From Deinococcus sp. (GTDB taxonomy: Bacteria > Deinococcota > Deinococci > Deinococcales > Deinococcaceae): a DNA stretch of 16,213 nt. Position numbers and translations under genes: made by a program. Every line of letters begins with the position of its first letter. Position 1 is the first letter of the stretch. Under the pieces are notes generated by a model that worked only from the letters and a program-made list of their open reading frames with translations, ran no database searches and was not told the origin of the DNA. The stretch lies in the NCBI GenBank assembly GCA_018260275.1, contig JAGLBK010000036.1:1-16213 (forward strand), given 5' to 3'. This document shows positions 1-6,080 of this stretch, one piece after another.

Positions 1-467
1 CCGGCGTGGGTCAGGTCGGTGCGCGGAGCTACGATGTCCTGGCCTTCCTGGGTACGGTTCACGGCGGCGATGATGGTCGAGAACTGCGCGATCATGCGGA
101 TGCTGATGGCGCGGCGGGCTTCGGGGGTGATTTCCTCGGCCTGGGGGTCGAGCAGGCCCAGGTACGATACGGCGGTGCGCAGCGCCTGCATGGGGTGAAC
201 GCCCTTGGGCATGTCACGGATGATCTGCACCAGCTGTTCGGGAATGGCGCGGTTGGCCTTGAGCGCCGCGTCGAACTTGGCGAGTTCCTCGGCGGTCGGC
301 AGTTCACCGTCGAGCAGAGCCAGCGAAAGCTCCTCGAACGTACTCTTTTCAGCCCATTCCTGAATCGGAATCCCCAGGTGGGTCAGAATGCCTTCCGTCC
401 CGTCGATAAACGTCAGCTTGCTCTCGGTGAAGACAACGCCTTCCAATCCTTTGGCAATAGTAGTCAT
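1..467 (-). CDS. gltA: Citrate synthase, N-terminal part (runs off the left edge)
   Basis: Condenses acetyl-CoA with oxaloacetate to citrate, the entry step of the TCA cycle; cytoplasmic. Reading the minus strand from the ATG at 467 gives 155 residues before the window ends. They begin MTTIAKGLEGVVFTESKLTF and continue with the family's N-terminal pattern: the YxDGxEGxLxxxG-like stretch here reads FIDGTEGILTHLGIPI, then FEELSLALLDGELPTAEEL, then IIRDMPKGVHPMQALRTAVSYLGLLDP (the region in which citrate and 2-methylcitrate synthases conserve HPM). The catalytic His/His/Asp residues lie in the missing C-terminal part. The start is supported by a TGAGG ribosome binding site at 472-476. 2-Methylcitrate synthase shares this fold and cannot be excluded from the N-terminus alone. 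The gene is divergent from tsaB, with a repeat element between them. Confidence 0.9.
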   Translation of the reverse strand, partial: MTTIAKGLEGVVFTESKLTFIDGTEGILTHLGIPIQEWAEKSTFEELSLALLDGELPTAEELAKFDAALKANRAIPEQLVQIIRDMPKGVHPMQALRTAVSYLGLLDPQAEEITPEARRAISIRMIAQFSTIIAAVNRTQEGQDIVAPRTDLTHA

Positions 468-686
468 GTTGCCTCAGGATACACCGCCGCCCGGAAGTGA
501 CTGGAACCTGATGGACAGAAGTCCCCTTGGCGGTGACATCACAGCGGCGCCTGTAGACCGGCTACTGCGGCCCGCACTTAACAGGCAGGCCCCTCTAGAG
601 CAGCTTGCATAATTACGCCATTTGTGGAACTGCGCCCCAAACGGCTTCTTGGTCAGAACGGACTCGCTTGAGCAAGCCTGACCGCT

Positions 687-716
687 CCATTATTCCAGCT
701 GCTCATTAAAAGTCAC
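687..716 (-). promoter_or_regulatory. Weak candidate promoter toward gltA, inside the repeat element
   Basis: On the minus strand GTGACT (711-716) and AATAAT (689-694) are 16 bp apart; the second is one base from TATAAT. An alternative -10 is TAATGG at 687-692 with an 18-bp spacer. Either would give a gltA leader of roughly 215 nt. No better promoter is seen closer to the gltA start. This is pattern matching only. Confidence 0.25.
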
Positions 717-728
717 TCGCTCTGCTCG

Positions 729-758
729 GCATAAAAAGACCACGTGGTCTTTTTATGC
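729..758. repeat. Perfect 30-bp palindrome (operator or bidirectional terminator-like)
   Basis: Each half is the exact reverse complement of the other; the left arm is GCATAAAAAGACCAC and the centre lies between 743 and 744. Folded as RNA it gives an A-tract, a GACC/GGTC stem with an ACGT tetraloop, and a T-tract, so it could stop transcription in either direction. As DNA it could be a dimer-binding operator. It overlaps the right inverted repeat of the candidate mobile element and lies about 40 bp upstream of the tsaB -10 element. It does not resemble the Deinococcus radiation/desiccation response motif. Confidence 0.75.
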
Positions 759-796
759 AAACTGCTCTAGACAGCCTACCGCCATTTCCTGCGCCG

Positions 797-802
797 TACA
801 AT
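797..802 (+). promoter_or_regulatory. -10 element of tsaB, near-leaderless transcript
   Basis: TACAAT ends 9 nt before the tsaB ATG. Transcription would start about 7 nt after the hexamer, at about 809, leaving a leader of only a few bases. No good -35 box is visible at the normal spacing. The same close geometry recurs at other genes in this window. Confidence 0.5.
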
Positions 803-811
803 GCCTGCCTG

Positions 812-1354
812 ATGGCTGTAACTCTGGCGCTGGACACCGCAACACCGTTTCTGACCCTGGCCCTCGCCTGGGAGGCAGGCCGGCTGGAGCGCAGCCGCGA
901 GGTAGGCCGGGCGCACGCCGAACTGCTGCCCGACGCCGTTCGCGCCCTGTTCACCGAGGCCGGGCTGCCCTTCAGGGCCGACCACATCGTCATCGGTACT
1001 GGCCCCGGCTCGTATACCGGCGTGCGGGTCGGGGCCAGTTACGCCCTGGGCCTGGGCCGCGTCTGGAACGCCCCGGTGAGCGGGGTCAGTACCCTGGAAA
1101 GTCTGGTGCAGGGGTCGGGGCACCAGGCCGTCAGTCAGGACGCCCGCAAAGGCAACCGCTACAGCGCCGTTTATGACGTTCAGAGCGGCACTGTCACTGA
1201 GACCATCCAGCCCGTCGCCAAACGCAGCGCCGAGGAACTGGCGACGCTGGCCGCGGGGCTGCCGCATCACCAGGACACGGCCCCCAGCGGGCTGGCGCTC
1301 CTGCGGGCGGGGCTGGCGCATGGGCAGACCGACTGGCAACTGGCTTACCTGTAG
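812..1354 (+). CDS. tsaB: tRNA threonylcarbamoyladenosine biosynthesis protein TsaB
   Basis: TsaB is the catalytically inactive partner that dimerises with TsaD and, with TsaE, transfers threonylcarbamoyl to A37 of ANN-decoding tRNAs in the cytoplasm. The 180-residue product opens with the ASKHA-fold strand MAVTLALDTATPFLTLALA, has the family hallmark GTGPGSYTGVRVG at residues 62-74 and the DARKGNRYSAVYD stretch at 110-122. It is shorter than the usual 220-230 residues, and the reduced second half lacks much of what lies beyond the first subdomain in longer homologues. The ATG at 812 is chosen over the in-frame ATG at 755 because homology starts exactly there, the upstream 19 codons lie partly in the palindrome, and a -10 element lies just before it. 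It converges with rplS. Confidence 0.9.
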   Translation: MAVTLALDTATPFLTLALAWEAGRLERSREVGRAHAELLPDAVRALFTEAGLPFRADHIVIGTGPGSYTGVRVGASYALGLGRVWNAPVSGVSTLESLVQGSGHQAVSQDARKGNRYSAVYDVQSGTVTETIQPVAKRSAEELATLAAGLPHHQDTAPSGLALLRAGLAHGQTDWQLAYL

Positions 1355-1360
1355 GCCACC

Positions 1361-1400
1361 CAAACAAAACAAAACCGCCTCCCCGGTCTGGGAAGGCGGC
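1361..1400 (-). terminator. Rho-independent terminator of rplS
   Basis: Arms 1375-1384 and 1390-1399 form a GC-rich stem (CCGCC...GGCGG with one bulge). On the minus strand it is followed by a T-rich run at 1361-1374, read TTTTGTTTTGTTTG. No T-run follows on the plus strand, so it serves rplS rather than tsaB, although the hairpin lies within any read-through from tsaB. Confidence 0.8.
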
Positions 1401-1416
1401 AGGAGCAGAAAAAAGC

Positions 1417-1992
1417 TTATTCGCCCTGGGTTTCGGGGGCAGCTTCGGTCTGGGCGGTTTCCGCCTGGGCACTGGCGGCAGCGGCAGCCTGAGCAGCGGC
1501 TTCGGCCTCGGCGGCCTGCTTGGCCGCAGCTTCATCGGCGGCCTTCTTCTCGTCGGCGGCTTTCTTGGCGACGGCGGCTTCGGCCTTGGTCACTTTGGCG
1601 GCTTCGGCGTCTTTCATTACGCGGCTGCGGTCAGACTTGATCCGGGCAGCCTTACCACGCAGGTCGCGCAGGTAGTACAGCTTGGCGCGGCGCACCTTAC
1701 CGCGCTCCAGCACCGTCACGTTAGCCACCAGCGGACTGCTAAAGGGGAACACACGCTCGACGCCTTCACCGAAGGAAATCTTGCGGACGGTAAAGCTCTT
1801 GCGGCTGCCCGTACCGTTAATGGCGATAACCACGCCTTCAAACGCCTGGTTGCGAGTCCGGTTACCTTCGACCACCTTGGTTTCGACCCGGATGGTGTCG
1901 CCCGGACGGAACTCGGGGATCCCTTCTCTGATGTGAGACTGTTCGACGGCGCGCAGAATGGCACCACGGTTGACTTTAACGACGCTTTGCAT
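1417..1992 (-). CDS. rplS: 50S ribosomal protein L19 with long Ala/Lys/Glu-rich C-terminal tail
   Basis: L19 sits at the 30S-50S interface of the large subunit. The 191-residue product has a complete L19 core at residues 1-125: FRPGDTIRVETKVVEGNRTRNQAFEG at 28-53, then GTGSRKSFTVRKISFGEGVERVFP, VLERGKVRRAKLYYLRDLRGKAARIK. Residues about 127-191 are a tail built almost only from A, K, E, D, Q and T, beginning basic/acidic (KVTKAEAAVAKKAADEKKAA) and ending acidic. Most bacterial L19 proteins are about 115 residues; deinococcal L19 is known to be longer. The start is the ATG at 1992, preceded by AAGGAG at 1999-2004 and matching the usual MQ..V start; the in-frame upstream GTG is rejected. The gene stands alone, with its own promoter and terminator. 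Confidence 0.97.
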   Translation of the reverse strand: MQSVVKVNRGAILRAVEQSHIREGIPEFRPGDTIRVETKVVEGNRTRNQAFEGVVIAINGTGSRKSFTVRKISFGEGVERVFPFSSPLVANVTVLERGKVRRAKLYYLRDLRGKAARIKSDRSRVMKDAEAAKVTKAEAAVAKKAADEKKAADEAAAKQAAEAEAAAQAAAAASAQAETAQTEAAPETQGE

Positions 1993-2119
1993 AACTTGCT
2001 CCTTTGGGCAGCGGACCACCCCAGACCTCGGCTCTGGCCGGGAGAGGCGTTCTTACTCCGATTACGATTTCTGTCCGCCGACCGGTTTTAGGACACAGTC
2101 ATCCGGCAGTAAATCAAAC
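1993..2119 (-). promoter_or_regulatory. Long 5' leader of rplS
   Basis: From the predicted start near 2119 to the rplS ATG the leader is about 125 nt, long for a gene in this window. Read on the minus strand it contains a short hairpin (CCAGA and TCTGG around a 7-nt loop) about 25 nt before the AAGGAG site. L19 leaders with autoregulatory function are known in Firmicutes; nothing here matches one that I can recognise, so regulation is only suggested by length and position. Confidence 0.3.
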
Positions 2120-2125
2120 CGGGAA

Positions 2126-2154
2126 AGTATACCCGAGTCTGCTTTTCAGAACAA
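2126..2154 (-). promoter_or_regulatory. Sigma70-type promoter of rplS
   Basis: On the minus strand TTGTTC (2149-2154) is followed after exactly 17 bp by TATACT (2126-2131). This is the best consensus promoter in the window, fitting a ribosomal protein gene. Confidence 0.75.
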
Positions 2155-2221
2155 GAGGCCAAGCGCCCTGCTGCCCCGCCGGAGCCGCTACGGGCCTCAT
2201 GCCCCTCAGAAACTGGCCCAA

Positions 2222-2227
2222 GACAAT
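2222..2227 (+). promoter_or_regulatory. -10-like element placing a leaderless start on the lipoprotein gene
   Basis: GACAAT ends 6 nt before the ATG at 2234, so the predicted first transcribed base is the A of the start codon. There is no Shine-Dalgarno sequence in the few bases between. No clear -35 box is visible. Confidence 0.4.
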
Positions 2228-2233
2228 GGAACT

Positions 2234-3025
2234 ATGCGCCCGGTTCACCTGTTGCCTGCCCTTATGCTCGTGCCTTTCTTGCTGAATGCCTGTGCCCCTG
2301 CACGGACTGGGCCTGCCAGCCCCAGCCGCCCGGCCCCGGCTGCGGCAGATCAGACTTCAGCGGGCCAGATTTCAGGAGGGCAGGGAATGAAGGCTGCCTT
2401 CAGCGAACAGGGCGTGGCGTGGGTCGCGGGTGGCCGGGCCTGCGTAGCGCGTAAACCCGACTATGCCCCGTTTTGCCCACGTCTGGGCCGGGCCTCGGAC
2501 GTGGCGTGGAATGGCGGCGACGCCTGGGCGGCCCTGCCGGGCGTGGGGCTGGTCATCACCCTCGACCGGGCGGCCCAGAGTGTCCATGCTGGGGCTGTTG
2601 TGGCCCTGAGTGCCCGGCACATTTACCGTGAGGACGGCAGCGCCCTGACCTACAGCGGTAGTCCGGCAGGCCAGATCGCGGGAACACCCACACGCGTGAC
2701 CACGGGCGGCGACGGACAGGACTACGTGGTCCTGAACGGGGAACTGCGGCGCTTCAGCGACAACGCCCTGATCGAACCGGCTCCCCTGCCGTATCTGCTG
2801 CCCACCAGCCTGGGCGTGCAGAGCGTCGGCGTGCCCACCGTGGTGACGGCTGACGGCACCTACCGCCTCTCGGGTGGATCTCTGGAGCGCCTGGACAACG
2901 GAGGGGTCGTGATCGCCAGAGTAGCCGACGACGCAGTGGAAGTCGGCGCGGTGGGCCAGGATATTCTGACCGTCAGTGCGCTGGGAAAGCTCCGCCGCTT
3001 TACGGGCAGCCTTCAGGAGTTCTAA
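2234..3025 (+). CDS. Uncharacterised lipoprotein, possibly beta-propeller-like
   Basis: I do not recognise this family. The 263-residue product starts with a short basic N-terminus and a hydrophobic run (MRPVHLLPALMLVPF) ending in the lipobox LLNAC, so Cys20 is the likely lipidated residue. A Pro/Ala/Ser linker (about 21-50) follows, then a domain of about 210 residues rich in Gly, Val and short beta-type strands. Loosely repeated units such as GVAWVAGGRACVA, GDAWAALPGVGLVITLD, GQDYVVLNGELRRFSD, ADGTYRLSGGSLERLD and GQDILTVSALGKLRRFTG look like the blades of a beta-propeller; this is inference from the pattern. Cys70 and Cys81 could form a disulfide. The start at 2234 is supported by the lipobox; Met52, which has a GGAGG-like site before it, would remove the signal. 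It is divergent from rplS. Confidence 0.75.
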   Translation: MRPVHLLPALMLVPFLLNACAPARTGPASPSRPAPAAADQTSAGQISGGQGMKAAFSEQGVAWVAGGRACVARKPDYAPFCPRLGRASDVAWNGGDAWAALPGVGLVITLDRAAQSVHAGAVVALSARHIYREDGSALTYSGSPAGQIAGTPTRVTTGGDGQDYVVLNGELRRFSDNALIEPAPLPYLLPTSLGVQSVGVPTVVTADGTYRLSGGSLERLDNGGVVIARVADDAVEVGAVGQDILTVSALGKLRRFTGSLQEF

Positions 3026-3504
3026 AAACATCCGAGCTGACCTCTGGGAATAAGCCAAACAGCGGGGTCTCCCTTCACCGCATGATTCACGGGCAAGGAA
3101 GGATCAGTGGGAAGCAGACACGGCGCAGCCTCCAGCCACGTCAGAAACGAGCGCCAAAGATGAGAATGTTAATGAAATTTAATCTCTGGCGGGGGTGGTC
3201 TGTGGCTACCTCCACACAGCCTCACAGAAGCCGCTACCATACGCGCTGAAGTGACCCCGCGCTCAACTATGAGATTCGGATGGGGCATTTTCTGGCGGAG
3301 TTATGGCCCTTTCGGCGCTGTGAGGCCCCCATATGGGTGTCAGAGTTCCGTAAGCCCCGGTATGGTCCCATAACGTCTGACATGTGTTCTCGTCACTTTT
3401 TCTCACTTACTGTGCCCACAGGTGGATATGGCCCTGCTCCGTCCATGCTTGCCACTGCTGCACAGATGAGTGAATGCTAAAATCTGCTTGATTCTGGAGG
3501 GAGC
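3026..3504. other. Non-coding region upstream of the pilus operon
   Basis: About 480 bp without a convincing gene. It contains an AT-rich island at about 3165-3185, unusual for this GC-rich sequence, the palindrome CCCATATGGG at 3328-3337, TATGG-TC-CCATA at 3361-3372, CTGTG-CC-CACAG at 3410-3421, a long-range inverted repeat TGTCAGA (3338-3344)/TCTGACA (3376-3382), and the direct repeat TATGGCCCT at 3302-3310 and 3427-3435. No terminator hairpin with a T-run is seen after the lipoprotein gene. The promoter and control region of pilM should lie here. Confidence 0.6.
3475..3483 (+). promoter_or_regulatory. Extended -10 promoter of the pilM operon
   Basis: TGC followed by TAAAAT at 3478-3483 is an extended -10 (TGnTAnAAT-like). 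The -35 position at 17 bp holds only CTGCTG, so the extended motif or an activator would have to compensate. Transcription would start near 3490, and a strong GGAGGGAG ribosome site lies just before the ATG at 3505. Confidence 0.45.
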
Positions 3505-4680
3505 ATGAGCTTCATAAACCGTCTACTTAACCCACGACCGGCCGCCATTGGCGTCGAAATAGGCACCAGCGCCATCAAGGTCGTGGCTCTACGTGCTGGC
3601 TCGCCCCCATCTCTGCAACATGCAGTCATGATTCCCACGCCCATTGGCAGCATGCGGGACGGCCTGGTGGTCGAACCCCAGGCGGTCGCCACCGAGCTGA
3701 AGAATCTGTTGGCCGAACACCGCATCACCACCCGTTACGCCGTAACCGCCGTGCCAAATCAGTCTGCCGTGACCCGGAACATCATGGTTCCCAAGCTAAG
3801 CCGCAAGGATCTTCAGGAAGCCATCAAGTGGGAAGCCGAGCGGTACATCCCCTATCCCATCGACGAGGTCAGCCTGGATTTCGATGTACTGGACGACCCG
3901 GAAGAGATTCCGGACGACGGACAGATGGAAGTCGTGATCGCCGCTGCGCCACTTGAAGCCGTGGCCCGTCAAATCGAGGTGCTGCGTCTGGCTGGCCTGG
4001 AACCCACCATTATTGACCTCAAGAGCTTCGCTGCTCTGCGGGCGCTGCGCGGCAACCTTCTTGGCGAACACCTGACCAAGAGCACCCTGACTGGGCACAA
4101 CTACACCGAAGGGGGTGAAGTCGCGCTGGTTATGGAAATCGGAGCCAGCAGCAGCGTGATCAATCTGGTGCGCGGTGACCGTGTCCTGATGACCCGTAAC
4201 ATCAACGTCAGCGCCGACGACTTTACCACTGCCCTGCAAAAATCGCTTGACCTCGACTTCACGGCGGCGGAAGACGTCAAACTCGGCTACGCGACGGCGA
4301 CCACGCCCACCGAAGACGAGGAAGACCTGCTCAATTTCGATATGAGCCGTGAACAGTACAGCCCGGCCCGCGTGTTTGAAGTGGTGCGCCCGGTTCTCGG
4401 CGACCTGATTACTGAAATTCGCCGTTCGCTGGAGTTCTACCGGGTTCAGAGCGGTGATGTGGTCGTCGACCGCACCTTCTTGTCTGGTGGGGGCGCAAAA
4501 CTGCGTGGCCTGCCTGCAGCGATCAGCGACGCACTCGGCTTCCGCGTGGAAGTCGCCAGCCCGTGGCTGACCGTACAGACGGATCAGGCCAGAGTCGATA
4601 CGGGCTACCTGCAAACCAATGCCCCTGAATTTACCGTGCCACTGGGCCTCGCCCTCCGGGGGGTGACTGGCCGTGGTTGA
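3505..4680 (+). CDS. pilM: Type IV pilus assembly protein PilM
   Basis: PilM is the cytoplasmic actin/FtsA-like ATP-binding protein that clamps the N-terminal tail of PilN and links the pilus motor to the inner-membrane complex; it is needed for type IV pili and, in Deinococcus-Thermus, DNA uptake. The 391-residue product shows phosphate-1 motif GVEIGTSAIKVV (16-27), the 1C-type subdomain with AIKWEAERYIPYPIDE (106-121), phosphate-2 region LVMEIGASSSVINLVRG (208-224) and the adenosine-binding LSGGGAKLRGL (326-336). There is no membrane segment, as expected. The start is preceded by GGAGGGAG at optimal spacing. It is the first gene of the operon and overlaps pilN by 8 nt, indicating translational coupling and matched amounts of the two partners. 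Confidence 0.95.
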   Translation: MSFINRLLNPRPAAIGVEIGTSAIKVVALRAGSPPSLQHAVMIPTPIGSMRDGLVVEPQAVATELKNLLAEHRITTRYAVTAVPNQSAVTRNIMVPKLSRKDLQEAIKWEAERYIPYPIDEVSLDFDVLDDPEEIPDDGQMEVVIAAAPLEAVARQIEVLRLAGLEPTIIDLKSFAALRALRGNLLGEHLTKSTLTGHNYTEGGEVALVMEIGASSSVINLVRGDRVLMTRNINVSADDFTTALQKSLDLDFTAAEDVKLGYATATTPTEDEEDLLNFDMSREQYSPARVFEVVRPVLGDLITEIRRSLEFYRVQSGDVVVDRTFLSGGGAKLRGLPAAISDALGFRVEVASPWLTVQTDQARVDTGYLQTNAPEFTVPLGLALRGVTGRG

Positions 4681-5410
4681 AGTCAACCTCTTACCCGCGC
4701 AGTACCGTAAGCAGTCTCAGCCCAGCGTCTGGAAATACGCGACCTGGGCGCTCCTGCCAATCACGGCGGTGGCTCTCCTGATTCCGTGGCTCATGACCTC
4801 GACCAAAACCAGCGATCTTCAGCGGCAGATAGACGCCGTTCAGGGTGATATCGATACCCTGACGCCCCAGAAGCATGAATACGACGGGCTGGTTACCCAC
4901 CAGCAGGACCTGAATCAGGTCACGACCATCGCCAAGACGCTGAGTGACCAGAAGACCTACTGGTCCAACGATCTGGCGGCCTTCAGTGCTCAGATGCCAG
5001 CAAATTCCGGCATAGGGCTGACCAAAATGGACATCACTCCTGTCAATGCCGATGCGCTTGCCGGTGACCAGAAAAACGGCCTCTATGTCGGTAAGAATGT
5101 CCGCCGCCAGATGTCGCTGGAGGGCAATGCGACCAGTGAACAGGCCGTCATCAATTTTCTGAACGCCCTGGAAAACAGCTCCAATTTCGGCGTGAGCTTT
5201 AGAGGTATGGAACGTCAGGCCAAAGATAAGACCTATACCTTCAAGGCAGATGTAGGGATCGTCGGCGCACCCTCGACGGCCGAGCAGGCGGGCACGACCG
5301 GGAGCGTGCCTACAGCACCCGCAGCGGCGGATGCCCCCCAGACCAGTGCCCCGGCCATTTCACCTGCAGCTCGGTCTGCTGAGGCCTCGGGAGGCTCCAA
5401 TGTCAAGTAA
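4673..5410 (+). CDS. pilN: Type IV pilus assembly protein PilN
   Basis: Bitopic inner-membrane protein of the pilus alignment complex. The N-terminal cytoplasmic tail MVEVNLLPAQYR is the classic (I/V)NLLP peptide that binds PilM; this fixes the start at the GTG at 4673, inside the end of pilM. A transmembrane helix follows at about residues 22-42, then a coiled coil (about 45-95), a periplasmic ferredoxin-like domain (about 100-197) ending in TYTFKADVGIVG, and a Thr/Ala/Pro/Ser-rich tail to residue 245. The tail is longer than in many PilN proteins, which usually stop after the domain near 200 residues. It overlaps pilO by 11 nt. PilN and PilO normally form a heterodimer through coiled coil and ferredoxin domains. 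Confidence 0.92.
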   Translation: MVEVNLLPAQYRKQSQPSVWKYATWALLPITAVALLIPWLMTSTKTSDLQRQIDAVQGDIDTLTPQKHEYDGLVTHQQDLNQVTTIAKTLSDQKTYWSNDLAAFSAQMPANSGIGLTKMDITPVNADALAGDQKNGLYVGKNVRRQMSLEGNATSEQAVINFLNALENSSNFGVSFRGMERQAKDKTYTFKADVGIVGAPSTAEQAGTTGSVPTAPAAADAPQTSAPAISPAARSAEASGGSNVK

Positions 5411-6080
5411 ATTGCCTCCTCAGTACCTGTTTGCTCTAGCTCTGGCGCTGTGCGTCGCGGTGATTGCGCTCTTCTTTACGCTGTATGTTCGGCCACGCCA
5501 GGACGCCCTCAATACCATGCGGACCGACCTGGCCACCAAGCAGACGATGGCCGACACTTACCGGGCAGATGTCGCCAAGCTTCCGGCCATGAAAACTCAG
5601 GTCGCCAAACTGGAAGCTGACCGCGCTGAATTTGTGCGTGCATTGCCGAACAATACGCAGTTCGGCCAGGTGGTCGCCCAGATCCGGACCAATGTCGCTG
5701 CGGCGAAGGCTGATATGCAGTCGCTGAATTTTGTACCGAGCAGTGTGCCGAATCTGCCAGCAGGCGTGCGGGCCACCGATATCAATATGTCTGTTTCCGG
5801 GCGCTTTACCCAGCTCTTCCAGGTCTTACGCAGCCTCGAAACGCAGAGCCGGTTCACCACGATCAACAACGTGAGCTTGACCCTGCCCGAGGCAAACAGC
5901 CTGGACCCCAACATTGCGGGGACGTACATTGTGACGGTCTACACCTATGACCCGGCCCTGGCAGCGGCCAGCACCCTGCCGGTGGGCGCAGCACCCGGCA
6001 CAACCACTACACCAGCGGCAGCTCCCGCCCCGGCAGCTCCGGCTCCCGCAGCCCCTGCCGCAGCAGGAGGTAACCGATGA
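5400..6080 (+). CDS. pilO: Type IV pilus assembly protein PilO
   Basis: Inner-membrane partner of PilN in the alignment complex. The 226-residue product has a short cytoplasmic N-terminus, a transmembrane helix at about 9-30 (YLFALALALCVAVIALFFTL), a coiled coil at about 33-78, a periplasmic domain at about 80-187 with VSGRFTQLFQVLRSLETQSRFTTINNVSL, which is typical of PilO, and a low-complexity Thr/Pro/Ala tail from about 195. The ATG at 5400 is chosen over the in-frame upstream start at 5331 because homology begins there and GGGAGG at 5389-5394 precedes it by 5 nt. It overlaps pilN by 11 nt and the next gene by an ATGA junction. Confidence 0.92.
   Translation: MSSKLPPQYLFALALALCVAVIALFFTLYVRPRQDALNTMRTDLATKQTMADTYRADVAKLPAMKTQVAKLEADRAEFVRALPNNTQFGQVVAQIRTNVAAAKADMQSLNFVPSSVPNLPAGVRATDINMSVSGRFTQLFQVLRSLETQSRFTTINNVSLTLPEANSLDPNIAGTYIVTVYTYDPALAAASTLPVGAAPGTTTTPAAAPAPAAPAPAAPAAAGGNR

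Larger units (their letters stand above)
594..771. mobile_element. Candidate 178-bp MITE-like element
   Basis: The ends are inverted repeats: TCTAGAGCAGCTTGCATAA at 594-612 and TTATGCAAACTGCTCTAGA at 753-771, matching at 18 of 19 positions. The outermost six bases are TCTAGA, itself a palindrome, so a CTAG or TCTAGA target duplication would look exactly like part of the inverted repeat; the element proper may then be 600-765. The interior has no plausible gene. It holds a central hairpin (GGTCAG 651-656 with CTGACC 678-683, enclosing GCTTG/CAAGC 666-677), a third imperfect copy of the end motif at 690-704, and a 30-bp palindrome at the right end. GAG...TTGCA ends recall some IS5-group elements, but that link is inference. 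A search for further copies in the genome would decide it. Confidence 0.45.

Noticed and set aside
6..500. Plus-strand reading frame of 164 codons at the left edge
   Set aside because: It lies antisense to a clear citrate synthase N-terminus with its own ribosome site.
594..771. Radiation/desiccation response motif (RDRM) in the palindromic region
   Set aside because: The palindrome sequence does not match the TTATG-type 17-bp RDRM, and gltA and tsaB are not expected members of that regulon.
3280..3480. 66-codon reading frame upstream of pilM
   Set aside because: No ribosome site, no recognisable protein, Trp/Cys/Met-rich composition unlike neighbours, and it overlaps the palindrome array and pilM promoter.
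3200..3500. Cyclic-di-GMP or other riboswitch before pilM
   Set aside because: No match to the conserved core of a known riboswitch, and the predicted promoter leaves a leader of only about 15 nt.
3796..4686. Long minus-strand frame opposite pilM
   Set aside because: Mirror of a GC-biased gene; the product has no recognisable domain, and pilM is certain.
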